Made by a program: the position numbers and the translations under genes
Notes under the pieces: model-generated
Databases searched by the model: none
Told to the model about the DNA's origin: nothing
What the model saw: the letters and a program-made list of their open reading frames with translations, nothing else
Part shown: piece by piece, positions 35,241-44,860 of the stretch
Numbering within the stretch: the first letter of the stretch is position 1
How the letters are laid out: each line of letters opens with the position of its first letter
Assembly (NCBI GenBank): GCA_943787205.1
Contig: CALSLN010000019.1
Coordinates: 1-61,006, forward strand
Origin: an uncultured Rhodospirillaceae bacterium
Lineage (GTDB): Bacteria; Pseudomonadota; Alphaproteobacteria; Rhodospirillales; Rhodospirillaceae
DNA length: 61,006 nucleotides
Direction: 5' to 3'

Positions 35241-36830
35241 TTAGAGTCCTAACGCGCCTGGGTTCATTAAACCTTTTGGATCAACGTGGGCCTTAAGGGA
35301 TTGTAACATGTTTAGTGCGCCAGCATCCCGTTCCCGCGTGTAAGGGTAAGCTTTGCCGATCTGCATATGCGCGCCTCCGCACTCATAGATGCAATCGATG
35401 ATGGCCTGCTTCATTTCCGTAACAACTTTGCGACCCTCTTCATTGGGCTCAAAGGTTTTCATTTTCTTCAAAACTTCTGGATCGGTATGGCGATCAATAA
35501 ATGCTGCTCGTGAATCTTCCCAGTAAAAAACTGGCTCAAACAGAAACGCATTGGTTGCGATGGTTGTGAACATCGCAGCCTTGATAATCCTATGCTGTTC
35601 CATCTGGGGGCTGTAGCGAGCGTAAACAGCGTCGATCTTTTCCTTGAACTCTGCAACGCGAGAGAAAGGCATGATGCCGTGCATTGCCAGCCAGCGTTCC
35701 CCGACAGGCCCCATCAGCGAGAAGGGCGGAAACGGGTAGGCTCTAACGACAGCGGGAACAGTGTTGACGATTTCGTTGCCATGGGGCCCAACGGCATCTC
35801 TCAGGCCCTGGAGGTGTGTTTTCATTTCACGCATGTCGCGTGCTTCACAGACGAAATGCGCGGTATATTCAGCCTTATCAATGAACCGTTTTCCGGCCAG
35901 CGCAATCTTAAGCATTTGCCACGCTCCAGCGAATACGTTGCGGCCAGTGGAGCCGACGGCCCATAAGGTTTTGAGGTCTTGCGCCAGACCCTGGCCGCCG
36001 GTAAAGACTTTCATCACCGTCGAATCAAATCCAAAAGCTTCCGTGGGCAATCCCTCGCGTGCAGCGGCAGCCATGCCTTTATGCAGGCCATCAAAAGTTT
36101 CGAAGCCGAAGGACAAGCCCATAACCACCGGCATCCGTTTCTGGAGCCGAAGGGTGACACTTGCCTTGATGCCTAGGGCACCAGCATCGTTACAAAACAG
36201 TCCGGTCAGATCCGGTCCATAGTGACGGAAGAATGGGGAGTGGTTGGGTTGCCCCGCAGACCCGGTCGTTACGATTGATCCGTCAGCAAGCACGATCTCC
36301 ATGCTTTCCGCTGCCACGCCCGAAGGGCCGTGCTTAGACGAGCCGTAGGTTACGCTGCCTTGTGACATGGAGCCGCCGACTGTCGCGTTGAGACCAGAGA
36401 AGGGGCCCCAGAATACTGGGCGCACACCCTGATCTTTAAGCGCGTCTTCAATTGTCGCCCATGTGCAACCGGCCTCGACGGTGATGAACATATCTTCCGT
36501 GTTGATCTCGAGAATGCGGTTCATCTTGCGCGTATCGACGGTGATGCCGTTGCTTGTCGTCGGAATATATCCGTCGGTGTAGGAGAAACCGCCTCCGCGC
36601 GGGAACACCGCAACGTCGGCCGAGGTGCACGCAGCGACCGCTTGCGCCAGCTTCTCTTTGCTGTCCGGCTGAATAACCGCCAACACCGTCGGGCCTTTGT
36701 TGTAAACATCTTGGGAATAGTAGGCCCGCTCGCCTTCATCCGTGATGACGTTGTCGGCCCCAACAATACTGGTAAGCGTCTCGACTAGGGCCGAGTGAGA
36801 GCTATTGGATTGGTCGTGTGCTTCGGACAT
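35241..36830 (-). CDS. FAD-linked oxidase, VAO/GlcD family
   Basis: About 529 residues of the PCMH/VAO fold, a flavoenzyme that oxidises alcohol, hydroxy-acid or phenolic substrates. The FAD-binding half has FPRGGGFSYTDGY and FSGLNATVGGSMSQGSVTYGSSKHG, and the C-terminal half ends LKAHVDPKGLMNPGALGL, typical of 4-cresol dehydrogenase and vanillyl-alcohol oxidase relatives. ATG 36830 is used; a TTG at 36851 adds seven residues. It is 24 bases downstream of the tandem alpha/beta hydrolase gene and 2 bases before the CpcT-like gene, so it belongs to the same transcript. Confidence 0.9.
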   Translation of the reverse strand: MSEAHDQSNSSHSALVETLTSIVGADNVITDEGERAYYSQDVYNKGPTVLAVIQPDSKEKLAQAVAACTSADVAVFPRGGGFSYTDGYIPTTSNGITVDTRKMNRILEINTEDMFITVEAGCTWATIEDALKDQGVRPVFWGPFSGLNATVGGSMSQGSVTYGSSKHGPSGVAAESMEIVLADGSIVTTGSAGQPNHSPFFRHYGPDLTGLFCNDAGALGIKASVTLRLQKRMPVVMGLSFGFETFDGLHKGMAAAAREGLPTEAFGFDSTVMKVFTGGQGLAQDLKTLWAVGSTGRNVFAGAWQMLKIALAGKRFIDKAEYTAHFVCEARDMREMKTHLQGLRDAVGPHGNEIVNTVPAVVRAYPFPPFSLMGPVGERWLAMHGIMPFSRVAEFKEKIDAVYARYSPQMEQHRIIKAAMFTTIATNAFLFEPVFYWEDSRAAFIDRHTDPEVLKKMKTFEPNEEGRKVVTEMKQAIIDCIYECGGAHMQIGKAYPYTRERDAGALNMLQSLKAHVDPKGLMNPGALGL

Positions 36831-36854
36831 AGCGTTTCTTTCTTGCGGCAAAAT

Positions 36855-38564
36855 TTAATCTTTGATCAGTGCTACCACCGCGGCGGCGCGACGGGAATGA
36901 TCGTTGGACAATGTCAGAGATTTTCCTTGTGGTGCCAGTGTTGCCGCTCGTTCGCAGCGCGACGTATAGGGGCTTCCGTTGCGGGGCCCAAATGTCGCGG
37001 GGATTGTGATTTGTTTCAACGCCGTCTCGCTGTCGAAGGAAAGTGCGTCCTGGACCACGTGATGATAGGCAGGCGAGGCTTTGAGTACGTCGACGACGCG
37101 TGAATGTAGCCGAGCCGGGTTCGTTTCAGGCGGTTGAGCAATGGCGTTTTCGGGAATGGTTTCAAACCAAGGCCAGAACAGTTCACTGTCCCGGACCATG
37201 TACCAGGCCTCGGCCATATGTTGACCATAGGGTTGAGGGCTAAGTGATGGCGCGAATCGATCCCGCAGTTTTTTTTTATCAGCGTCATCAAACAGCCAGA
37301 AATCAACGGCGGTGAGTGACTTGACGTCCGTCGAGGTACGTTCAATTAGATTGAGAGCGACTAAACCGCCACCGCCATAGGCGAATACATGGGCGGTCTC
37401 GATACCGAGAGAATCGAGAGCGTCATCGATTGCTTGCGCGCAGGCATCGATCGTTACCGGCCCATCTCCCCATGCATTTCCTGTCTCTCCGTGACCCGGT
37501 AGGTCGAAGGCAACAAACGGGCGCTTTCCCATCAATGTGCTCATCACCGGTTGCCACCGTTGGCACGACGATCCCAAATTATGAATCAAGACCACAGGCA
37601 CCCCGCTGCCGGCATGACCGCGACGCATATAGAGTTGCCCTGTTTTTGTTTCGGCGTAGGACGCCCATGCTCGACCGGAAACGGTACCGGTTGCAGTCAA
37701 CGGTGGTGCGTCACCTTCGGCGTGCTCGACTAGTAGGGTTTTGGCCGCATCATTGAGGTTGTCTAAATCATCGTACCTTTGAACGGTAACGGTATTCGGA
37801 AGGTCTGACGGCAGTCTGTCTAAGTGTTCGTACAATAGATCCTGCACTTGAGCGGTGACCAGGCACGGACCAGTTACACCACGTAAGATATCGATGCCGT
37901 CACAGCGAAAAGCTGCGCCGTAACCATCGGACTCGTGATTTCCAGTGCGAAGCAGATCAAGCACGTCTTCCTGCAGTATATCCGGAGCAGGGATAGCGAA
38001 CTTGTCTTGCATAACCTTTCGCGCTGCCTTCGTGTTAACCGACCACGGAAAGAAGAGGAATTGATCTCTAATCCGCTGCCAAACATGGGCGAGGTGTCGG
38101 CCATCGGCCTCGGGTGTGTAGTCAGAAAAGTAGTTCTCGAGAATCTCCTCGCGCTCTTCTTCTGTAATTACGAGATAGCCGTTCGCAACGGTCACGGTGA
38201 GTCGGTCTGGATGGCGCCGCGCGCATTCAGCGGCAATCATCGCGCCAGTGTGGTGGCCATATAAGCCGAAGCGTTCCAAACCCAGGGTGTCGGCAAAGGC
38301 TATTAGGGCATCTGTAAAATCAGTCAGATCGAATACAGCGCCGTCTTCTTTCTCTGGTAAGGGATCTGATGCGCCGTAGCCCGGCGTATCGGGCGCGATA
38401 AGCGTGAATGTGTCTGACCAGGCGAGCATCAATGGCTCAAGTTCAGCCGACGAGCGCGGACTCATGTGCAAAAGGATGACAGGTGGCCCAGACCCAACGC
38501 GTCGGTAGTGGACCTGACGGGTTGCGCCATCGGGCGCGCTAACTGATGCGACGTGGCGGGTCAT
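36855..38564 (-). CDS. Tandem alpha/beta-hydrolase-fold protein without serine nucleophiles
   Basis: About 569 residues with two alpha/beta-hydrolase folds in one chain. Domain 1 has LLHMSPRSS and PDTPGYGASDP, with the elbow YGHHTGA: His105 replaces the nucleophile. Domain 2 has LIHNLGSS and FDLPGHGETG, with FAYGGGGLVAL, a Gly at the nucleophile position. Both folds are complete in length, so neither is truncated. Start ATG 38564 is chosen; in-frame starts at 38609-38612 overlap the IclR gene. It is probably the first gene of a run with the FAD oxidase. Activity may be non-classical or lost. Confidence 0.85.
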   Translation of the reverse strand: MTRHVASVSAPDGATRQVHYRRVGSGPPVILLHMSPRSSAELEPLMLAWSDTFTLIAPDTPGYGASDPLPEKEDGAVFDLTDFTDALIAFADTLGLERFGLYGHHTGAMIAAECARRHPDRLTVTVANGYLVITEEEREEILENYFSDYTPEADGRHLAHVWQRIRDQFLFFPWSVNTKAARKVMQDKFAIPAPDILQEDVLDLLRTGNHESDGYGAAFRCDGIDILRGVTGPCLVTAQVQDLLYEHLDRLPSDLPNTVTVQRYDDLDNLNDAAKTLLVEHAEGDAPPLTATGTVSGRAWASYAETKTGQLYMRRGHAGSGVPVVLIHNLGSSCQRWQPVMSTLMGKRPFVAFDLPGHGETGNAWGDGPVTIDACAQAIDDALDSLGIETAHVFAYGGGGLVALNLIERTSTDVKSLTAVDFWLFDDADKKKLRDRFAPSLSPQPYGQHMAEAWYMVRDSELFWPWFETIPENAIAQPPETNPARLHSRVVDVLKASPAYHHVVQDALSFDSETALKQITIPATFGPRNGSPYTSRCERAATLAPQGKSLTLSNDHSRRAAAVVALIKD

Positions 38565-38583
38565 GGTCACGGGAACGAGGTGC

Positions 38584-39384
38584 CTATTTCTCGGGGGTAT
38601 GCGCTTCATCAAAGGCGACGCCGATTTCTTCAGCGGTCTTTTTCATAAACGCGATGTGCTTATCAATGGCTTGATCGGCTGTTAACGCTGAACGAATAAA
38701 CCGCACGACGACACCACCGATGACACGGCCCTTAACGTAAAGCGGAACCGCAATGCTCATTTCTTGCATGGACGGGTTATCGAAGACCGCAAAGCCATTG
38801 CGTCGAACTTCCGCCAAGATTCGCTCTACCAGTTGACGGTCCCGAGCGATCTTGTCTTCGACGCGGTCGGACTTCTGAAGGACTTCAAGCAAGACCTCCC
38901 GTTGTTCATCGCTGCAAAAAGCGAGGTAGGCGCGTCCTGAAGACGACCCGAGGACCGGAACCCGAAGGCCAGCTGAGTATCTTTGAAGGGCAAGGGGGCT
39001 GTCGCGGTCCGTTGTTTCTCGCACCAGCATCGACATGCCGCTCAAGGTTGAGATCGCGAGAGGCCATACAACTTCATCAGCGAGTTTGTTGAGCAGGGGT
39101 TTTGCGATTTCTTGTACCCAGCTTTCGTCGTCATACCCGTCAGACAGTGACCTGACTTTTGTAGTCAGCCGGTACCGGTCATCACTGAGGTCGCGCACGG
39201 CATAACCAGAAACACAAAGTGTCTCTAGAACCCGATAGGCTGTTGTTCGGGGTAATCCGACAGCTTTTGCAATGTCGGTGACCGTTGCGCCGTTGTGGCG
39301 ATTGAGCTGCTGCAAAGAATCCAGGCCTCGCATGAGGGCTCTAATCGGTCGGACTGAATCTATGCTCTGCTTTTTCGTAGGCAT
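38584..39384 (-). CDS. IclR-family transcriptional regulator
   Basis: 266 residues. N-terminal winged HTH (TVTDIAKAVGLPRTTAYRVLETL) and a C-terminal effector domain (VPVLGSSSGRAYLAF ... MQEMSIAVPLYVKGRVIGGVVV). This organisation fits MhpR/PcaR-type regulators of aromatic or ring-compound catabolism. It reads into the tandem alpha/beta-hydrolase gene and is divergent from the decayed flavin reductase, so its operator is probably in the 39385-39686 gap. Target genes are inferred from context only. Confidence 0.9.
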   Translation of the reverse strand: MPTKKQSIDSVRPIRALMRGLDSLQQLNRHNGATVTDIAKAVGLPRTTAYRVLETLCVSGYAVRDLSDDRYRLTTKVRSLSDGYDDESWVQEIAKPLLNKLADEVVWPLAISTLSGMSMLVRETTDRDSPLALQRYSAGLRVPVLGSSSGRAYLAFCSDEQREVLLEVLQKSDRVEDKIARDRQLVERILAEVRRNGFAVFDNPSMQEMSIAVPLYVKGRVIGGVVVRFIRSALTADQAIDKHIAFMKKTAEEIGVAFDEAHTPEK

Positions 39385-39686
39385 TGCGTCGTGTCCTGTG
39401 CGTTATGTCATGTGTTGAAAGTCTTGGCGGTCGACGTCATCACTCATAGCTGACCACTGTGTGGAGGCATATGACCCGCAAGAGCGGCTCAATCATACAC
39501 CCCCGCCTTGGGCCTATCCGTCCGTCAGGTGGACACAAATTTTGCTGGCTGGAAACAGGACCGGCCTTCAGAACCCATAGTCTGAGATAGTCGCAACCGG
39601 TGCCGTTCGCTGGGCCACAGAGATCTTAACTTGATAGACAAGGGGCGATGTTTGTGCGCCTTACAAAGACACCACCGTGAATAGTC
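39385..39686. other. Divergent intergenic region
   Basis: About 300 bases between the IclR gene and the flavin reductase remnant. I see no gene or strong hairpin. It would be the place for an IclR operator, but I find no palindrome I would defend. Confidence 0.35.
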
Positions 39687-40250
39687 ATGCCCTCCATACG
39701 AGAGCCTGACTTGGTCCTAGTTGGCGGAGAAGTCGGCTTGGATCCGTCTAAGTCGACGATGACGCCCGCCGGGCCTTCCGGGATGCGCTCGGTCAGTTCT
39801 GCACGGGTGTCACCACAATCACCACCGGTGTCCCCGGCATGGCGAGCATGTTCGGCATCACGGCCAGCTCCTTTAACTCACTTGTCTCTCGACCCGCCCC
39901 TCATCCTGTGGAGCATTGCAGACGGCACCCCCAGCTTTGAGTTGCTTCTCGAAGGTCGAGGACCCGTTTGTCGTCAATGTTCTGGCCGCCGATCCAGGAG
40001 GTCTCTGGCTAGGAAGTTCGCTCAATCAGGATCGGACAAGTTCGAGTGGCGTCCAGGTCTCAACCCGGCTTGAAGAGGCATTCCTATTATTGATGGATGC
40101 GTCGCGTCACCTGGAGTGTGAGGTGGACGCCCGGCATCCGGGGCGGCGACCACGACATCATTGTCGGGCGAGTCCATCGCGTGTCTTCAACCTGCGGAAG
40201 GCCCCGCTGCTGTTCCACGGCGGAGCATTTCATTCGCTTCCCGGTCGTTA
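39687..40250 (+). pseudogene. Flavin reductase (HpaC-like) with several frameshifts
   Basis: Pieces of one flavin-reductase domain are spread over three frames: FRDALGQFCTGVTTITTG with FGITASSFNSL (from about 39776), then SLDPPLILWSIADG, then VEDPFVVNVLAADPGG, then a fragment with LECEVDARHPG and GGDHDIIVGRVHRV in other frames. The order matches the reductase component of two-component flavin monooxygenases, which supplies FMNH2. At least three frameshifts rule out a functional product and make a sequencing slip unlikely. It lies just before another decayed flavin gene. Confidence 0.8.
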
Positions 40251-40431
40251 ACGCAGCAAAGATTTAGCGCCGTATCGCTCGCGCTACTCCCGCTGATTCC
40301 TGATCACTTTGTGGACAGTCCTCCAGGCCGCCTTGTTCGCGGTTTTGCTGGTGATAGAAACTAAGACAATAAGTCCGTTGAATTGACCCAGCACACCAGC
40401 GGTAGAACAAAAGAATGAGGGCGTTCAGGGT

Positions 40432-41648
40432 ATGGCGATAAATTTTAGGGGAAAAGACCCCGTTATCATTGCAGGTGCAGGGCCGGTTGGCTGCACCTTG
40501 GCATTGTACCTTGCGAGAGAGGGAATCCCCACTCTCATGCTGGAGGCCGATTCAGAGCTCCCTGAGGATTTGCGCGCTTCGACTTGGCATCCGCCAACCC
40601 TGGATATGCTTGATAAACTAGAGATTACCGAAGAACTGATAAGTACGGGTCTCATTGTTCCGAATTATCAATACCGGGATCGTCGTACGGGCGAGTGTGC
40701 GGACTTCAAGATGGCTGATCTTGGCGACGCCACACGTCACCCCTATCGCCTACAGACAGAGCAGTTCCGCCTGACTCGTATTGTTTGTCGAATATTAGAG
40801 GGAATTGATAACGCAGAGGTGCGCTTCAGCCACACGGTGACCAACGTGTCTCAGGATGCGGATTCAGTGACGGTGACCGTCGATACTCCAGACGGGCTCC
40901 GAGGACCTTCGCGGGTCTATCGGTGTTTGCCGGCGATGGCGCCAACAGCGCCATCCGTCGCAAGGCCTCGATTGAATTCGAAGGCTTTACCTACCCTGAG
41001 AAATTCCTTGGTCGCCTCGACACCCTACCCGCTCGAGGAGCACTTCCCGGGCTTGGCATGGGTGAATTACATCGCCGACCCCGATGAGTGGTGTGTGCTG
41101 CTGCGCTGTAACAACTCTCTGGCGTGTCTCTGTTTCCGACGCCGCCTGAGTACACGAATGAGCAGCTGCTCTCCGACGACTACATTCAGGAACGGCTACA
41201 CTTCCTGGCTGAGTTCGACGGTGACTTCGAAGTCGAACACCGCACGCTCTACAACGTCCATCAACGTGTGGCGAAAAACTATCGCATTGGCCGTATCTTG
41301 CTCGGTGGCGACTCAGCCCACGTGAACAATCCGCTGGGCGGCATGGGCATGAACGGCGGTATTCACGATGCCATTAATCTTGCCGAGAAGTTGATGATGA
41401 TGGATCGCGGGGAAGCCGAGGACGATATTCTCGACCTTTACGATCGTCAGCGTCGCATCATCTGCAAAGATTTTGTTCAGAGCCAAAGTATCGCTAATAA
41501 AAAAGCGATTGAGGCGCAGGATCCAGAATCGCACAAGAAACAGCAAGCGAAGTACATGGAAGCCGCTGCCGATCCAAAATTGGCTCTGCCATTCCTGCGT
41601 CGCACATCGATGATCGATAGTGTGCGGGATTCCTACGAAATCACGTAA
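40432..41648 (+). pseudogene. FAD-dependent aromatic-ring-type monooxygenase with several frameshifts
   Basis: The first frame opens with VIIAGAGPVGCTLALYLAREG, the GxGxxG FAD motif, and reads to about 40910. VFAGDGANSAIRRKASIEFEG, the conserved second FAD motif, is in a different frame. A third segment returns to the first frame (PYPLEEHFPGLAWVNYI), and the last part, GRILLGGDSAHVNNPLGGMGMN, is in another frame from about 41124. Three or more shifts break the gene. It belonged to the PheA/MhpA-type hydroxylases. The final 175 codons are well preserved, so decay may be recent. Confidence 0.85.
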
Positions 41649-41724
41649 ACAGTTTCGTTTATCAAGCGTTAGAAATTGGGCCGTGCCGGAAGAGGGCGGT
41701 CAACGAAAGGACACGGAGGGGCTC

Positions 41725-42480
41725 ATGGTTGATTCACTTGGTTATCGTATGAAATTTGGCGTGATCGCGCCGTCGACAAATACAAGTGTCGAGCCTGAAT
41801 ACGCGTTGATGCAGCCCAAGGGCATCACCAATCATTTTTGTCGCATCGATATTCCTGATGATCCCGTGCGCTCAGACGAAGAATTCGAACAACTTCTGGT
41901 CAATATTCGTGGCGCGACGGACGTCGCCATGGATCGGGTCATGACCTGTTCTCCTGGTTTCGTCATCATGGGAATGTCTGCCGAAACGTTCTGGGATGGC
42001 GCCGAAGGGGCCGATGCCTTGCACGAAAAGATGGAAGCCCGCGCTGGTGTCGGCGTGTCTCTTGGCTCTCACGCTTGCGAACATGCGCTCAAGGCTTATT
42101 CACAAGAGAAGCCGATTAAGAAGCTGGGCGTTCTAACGCCCTATATGCCGGCGGGCGATGCCATGGTGCGCAAGTTCTTCACCGACAATAATTATGAAGT
42201 CAGTGCGTTGATTGGTCTCAAAAGTCCGAGCCCTATGCTGATTGCCCATGAGCCGCCCGAAAAACTGCGCGAGGCGATTATCGAACTCAACCAATCCGAT
42301 GTTGATTGCATCGTTCAGGTTGGTACTAACTTGGCCTGCATGGCCGTCGCTGCTGAGGCTGAACGCTGGCTCAATAAGCCAGTGATCGCCATTAATGCGG
42401 CAACCTATTGGCATTCTCTTCGCCGCAATGGCTTCGACGATAAAGTTTCCGGTTGCGGGCGTCTGCTCGAAGACTGGTAA
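41725..42480 (+). CDS. Maleate-isomerase-like protein (Asp/Glu racemase superfamily)
   Basis: 251 residues beginning GYRMKFGVIAPSTNTSVEPEY, the start of maleate isomerase and arylmalonate decarboxylase relatives. A GGAGG site precedes ATG 41725. By eye, both positions that hold catalytic Cys in maleate isomerase seem altered: GMSAETF (Met84) and VQVGTNLAC (Gly200); Cys75 and Cys205 lie nearby but off-register. It may be a non-canonical member. It follows the decayed monooxygenase by 76 bases and is 41 bases ahead of the PuuE-like gene, so it is cotranscribed with the latter. Confidence 0.8.
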   Translation: MVDSLGYRMKFGVIAPSTNTSVEPEYALMQPKGITNHFCRIDIPDDPVRSDEEFEQLLVNIRGATDVAMDRVMTCSPGFVIMGMSAETFWDGAEGADALHEKMEARAGVGVSLGSHACEHALKAYSQEKPIKKLGVLTPYMPAGDAMVRKFFTDNNYEVSALIGLKSPSPMLIAHEPPEKLREAIIELNQSDVDCIVQVGTNLACMAVAAEAERWLNKPVIAINAATYWHSLRRNGFDDKVSGCGRLLEDW

Positions 42481-42521
42481 ATCGCTACACCACTTACACC
42501 GTTATAGAAGGAGGACCCGCC

Positions 42522-43436
42522 GTGGTCATGAGTTACCCCTTTTTAGGCATTGCCAATCGCGGCCAGTTGAAATGGCCTGACGATAAAAAAGTTGCCTTGA
42601 TTCTCACGCTTAATCTCGAGCACTGGGACATGACCAAGGACACGGACGAAGGCTACTATGCCGGCGGACCGGCGATCCTGCCTGATATTCTCCCTGGCCG
42701 AATTCCCGATTTCCCGAACTTCACATGGCGCGAATATGGCCAACGTGTCGGCATCTGGCGTTTGTTCGATGTCTTCCGTAAGGCGGGTGTTGCACCAGGG
42801 TGTACCGTTAACGCCAAGACGTTGCTTGAGCGTCCTGAAATTGCCCAAGTGCCCAAAGACGAAGGGTGGGAAGTGGTCGCTCATAACTTTGAGCAAGGCG
42901 AATTGCTGACAGGCCTCAAAGGTGACCTTGCGGCTGAGCGGAAGATCGTTGAAGCGACGCTCAAGGAATACGAAAAGTTTTATGGCAAACCAGCCAAAGG
43001 TTGGTTGTCTTCGTCTCTGCGTGGCACACCAAATACGCCGGAAATTCTCGCCGAGAACGGCTGCATCTTCTTCTGTGATCTGCTCAACGATGATCAGCCA
43101 TACATGCTCGAAACCGATGCCGGCCCGATCGTCTCAACGCCGTACTCAAACGAGATCAACGATTTCACCATTCTCACCCGTCGTGGTCACACCACCGATG
43201 AGATGCGCGATATTCTGATCGAAGAACTCACCGTGCTTCATCGCGAGGCCAGTGAGTCCGGTTCCGGACGGATGATGAACGTTGGCTTGCATCCGCATGT
43301 CACCGGTCGCGCCTATCGTGCCCGTGCTGTTTCTGAATTCTTGGAATTCGCTAAAGGCCTCGAAGGCGTTTGGTTCGCCACCCGCGAAGGCGTCGCTGAG
43401 TGGTACATGGAAAACAACGAAGGCCATATTAAGTAA
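42522..43436 (+). CDS. Polysaccharide-deacetylase-fold hydrolase, PuuE-like
   Basis: About 304 residues of the NodB-type barrel. It matches the PuuE (allantoinase-like) branch: LTLNLEHWDM where the metal site of deacetylases is modified, GWEVVAHNFEQGELL, GWLSSSLRGTPNTPEILAENG, PYSNEINDF and MNVGLHPHVTGRAYRARA. A strong GGAGG site at 42509-42513 fits GTG 42522 better (8 bases) than ATG 42528 (14 bases). It would hydrolyse an amide or ureide bond. It is 41 bases after the isomerase-like gene and one base before the next gene. Confidence 0.85.
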   Translation: MVMSYPFLGIANRGQLKWPDDKKVALILTLNLEHWDMTKDTDEGYYAGGPAILPDILPGRIPDFPNFTWREYGQRVGIWRLFDVFRKAGVAPGCTVNAKTLLERPEIAQVPKDEGWEVVAHNFEQGELLTGLKGDLAAERKIVEATLKEYEKFYGKPAKGWLSSSLRGTPNTPEILAENGCIFFCDLLNDDQPYMLETDAGPIVSTPYSNEINDFTILTRRGHTTDEMRDILIEELTVLHREASESGSGRMMNVGLHPHVTGRAYRARAVSEFLEFAKGLEGVWFATREGVAEWYMENNEGHIK

Positions 43437-43437
43437 G

Positions 43438-44208
43438 ATGATGTCGGGGAGAACCATACACAAAGTTCTCCCCGCACTTCTCTGTGCGCTTGCGTTTTCC
43501 GTCAGCGCCTTTGGCCAAGACGCACCTATTGCCAATACCAAATGGATCAAGGGCTCCTACGATTATGGGTTCTTGGATTCTGATATCATTCGCGGACACG
43601 AGGATTGGACGGTTACCGTTCACCCCGATGGCTCACGCACGGTTGAATCCTTTGTTGATCTCCGCGACCAGGGTCACCAAAGCAATGTCATTCTGCGCGT
43701 CGATGATCGTTTTCGCCCGCTCGATGCCTACGCTAACTTCTGGCGCTTCGGGGCCTATGGCGGCGCGGCTCGCTTCTGGCTAGAGGACGGCACAAGGGTC
43801 GGGGATGTTTTGCATAGCTCGGTTATCGGCCCCAGTGGCAACGCCACCCATGATCTCATCGTTCCCGACAAATTTTCACTGCGCGTGCATCCGGTCATTA
43901 CCGAAGGCTGGCAGGTTCAATCCTTCGATAAAACCAAGCCCAGTCCGCAGACGGTGGCGCTCTATAATATGGTTACGACCAGCAGCACTGGCATCAAAGG
44001 CATCGGCGTGCTGGTCGACAATGAAATCACCTACCATGGCCGCGAGACGGTAACCGTTCCGGCAGGCACTTTTGAAGCCGATCACTACACCTTCTACTTC
44101 GGCCGCTACGACATCTGGCTTTGGAGCGAAGACCAAATTCTGGTGCGCTATGTCGCCGAGGCCAATGGCCGGGAGTACCGGTTGACGAAATTGGAGACGG
44201 GGCCGTAA
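43438..44208 (+). CDS. Exported protein of unknown function
   Basis: 256 residues with a signal peptide (VLPALLCALAFSVSAFG). The mature part is beta-rich, with a C-terminal ETVTVPAGTFEADHYTFYFG that recalls DUF3108-like proteins. The start is one base after the PuuE-like stop, so translation is coupled and the protein belongs to that operon. Function unknown. Confidence 0.7.
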   Translation: MMSGRTIHKVLPALLCALAFSVSAFGQDAPIANTKWIKGSYDYGFLDSDIIRGHEDWTVTVHPDGSRTVESFVDLRDQGHQSNVILRVDDRFRPLDAYANFWRFGAYGGAARFWLEDGTRVGDVLHSSVIGPSGNATHDLIVPDKFSLRVHPVITEGWQVQSFDKTKPSPQTVALYNMVTTSSTGIKGIGVLVDNEITYHGRETVTVPAGTFEADHYTFYFGRYDIWLWSEDQILVRYVAEANGREYRLTKLETGP

Positions 44209-44239
44209 ACGGCTCCCAAATGTAATCGTTGACGGTGAG

Positions 44240-44716
44240 TTACTGCGGAGATGCCTTCAAGAGGTAAAGGCGTTCCTCTGCTTTGGTCAAGTGGGGTTTC
44301 CAGTGGTCATAGTAATACTGCAGAAACTCCGGCCTGGATTCATACGTCCGGTATTCTTCCCAATTGTTGAAGGTTAGGGATACCGCGTACTGGAATTCAT
44401 TCGGCGCGACTTGCCGGTAGATTTGAAGATCAACGTCGTCGGGAAGGGCGGTGATCGTGTCATACCAGATCTTTAGAAACGCGTCGGCGTCAGGGCCGTT
44501 GGGCTCGTAATCAAGATTGAACGATACGACCAAATTAATCGGGGTCGTCCTAATCGCGCCTTCAGGAAGGGTTTCCAGGTTATTGGATCGCCCCTCGTAA
44601 ACCTCTTCAGGTGACTTGTTGCTTGCTTGGGCTGAGGGGCCGGTGAGCACCAATAATAGAGACAAAGCCGCACATACGAGAGCGCCGGAGCGGAGTTTGT
44701 ATTTTAGAGTGGTCAT
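44240..44716 (-). CDS. Exported dimeric alpha-beta-barrel-like protein
   Basis: 158 residues with a signal peptide (LVCAALSLLLVLTGPSAQA). The mature core, DVDLQIYRQVAPNEFQYAVSL and WEEYRTYESRPEFLQYYYDHW, fits the ferredoxin-like Dabb/EthD type of fold. ATG 44716 is used; an in-frame GTG at 44746 adds ten residues. It converges on the 43438 gene. The IS3 copy 3 lies 70 bases upstream. Function is unknown; the fold call is moderate. Confidence 0.6.
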   Translation of the reverse strand: MTTLKYKLRSGALVCAALSLLLVLTGPSAQASNKSPEEVYEGRSNNLETLPEGAIRTTPINLVVSFNLDYEPNGPDADAFLKIWYDTITALPDDVDLQIYRQVAPNEFQYAVSLTFNNWEEYRTYESRPEFLQYYYDHWKPHLTKAEERLYLLKASPQ

Positions 44717-44860
44717 GGTGAGGCCCAGCCGTTGGATTAAAAGCACGACCCTAGTTTGTCAGCACTTTCGGTTCATTGCCAACCTTGTCCGTCATCAAAG
44801 TATTTGGAACAGAAGGGTTGATAAACTAAGAGAGAGTTTGGCCCATCATGTTTGTTGATT

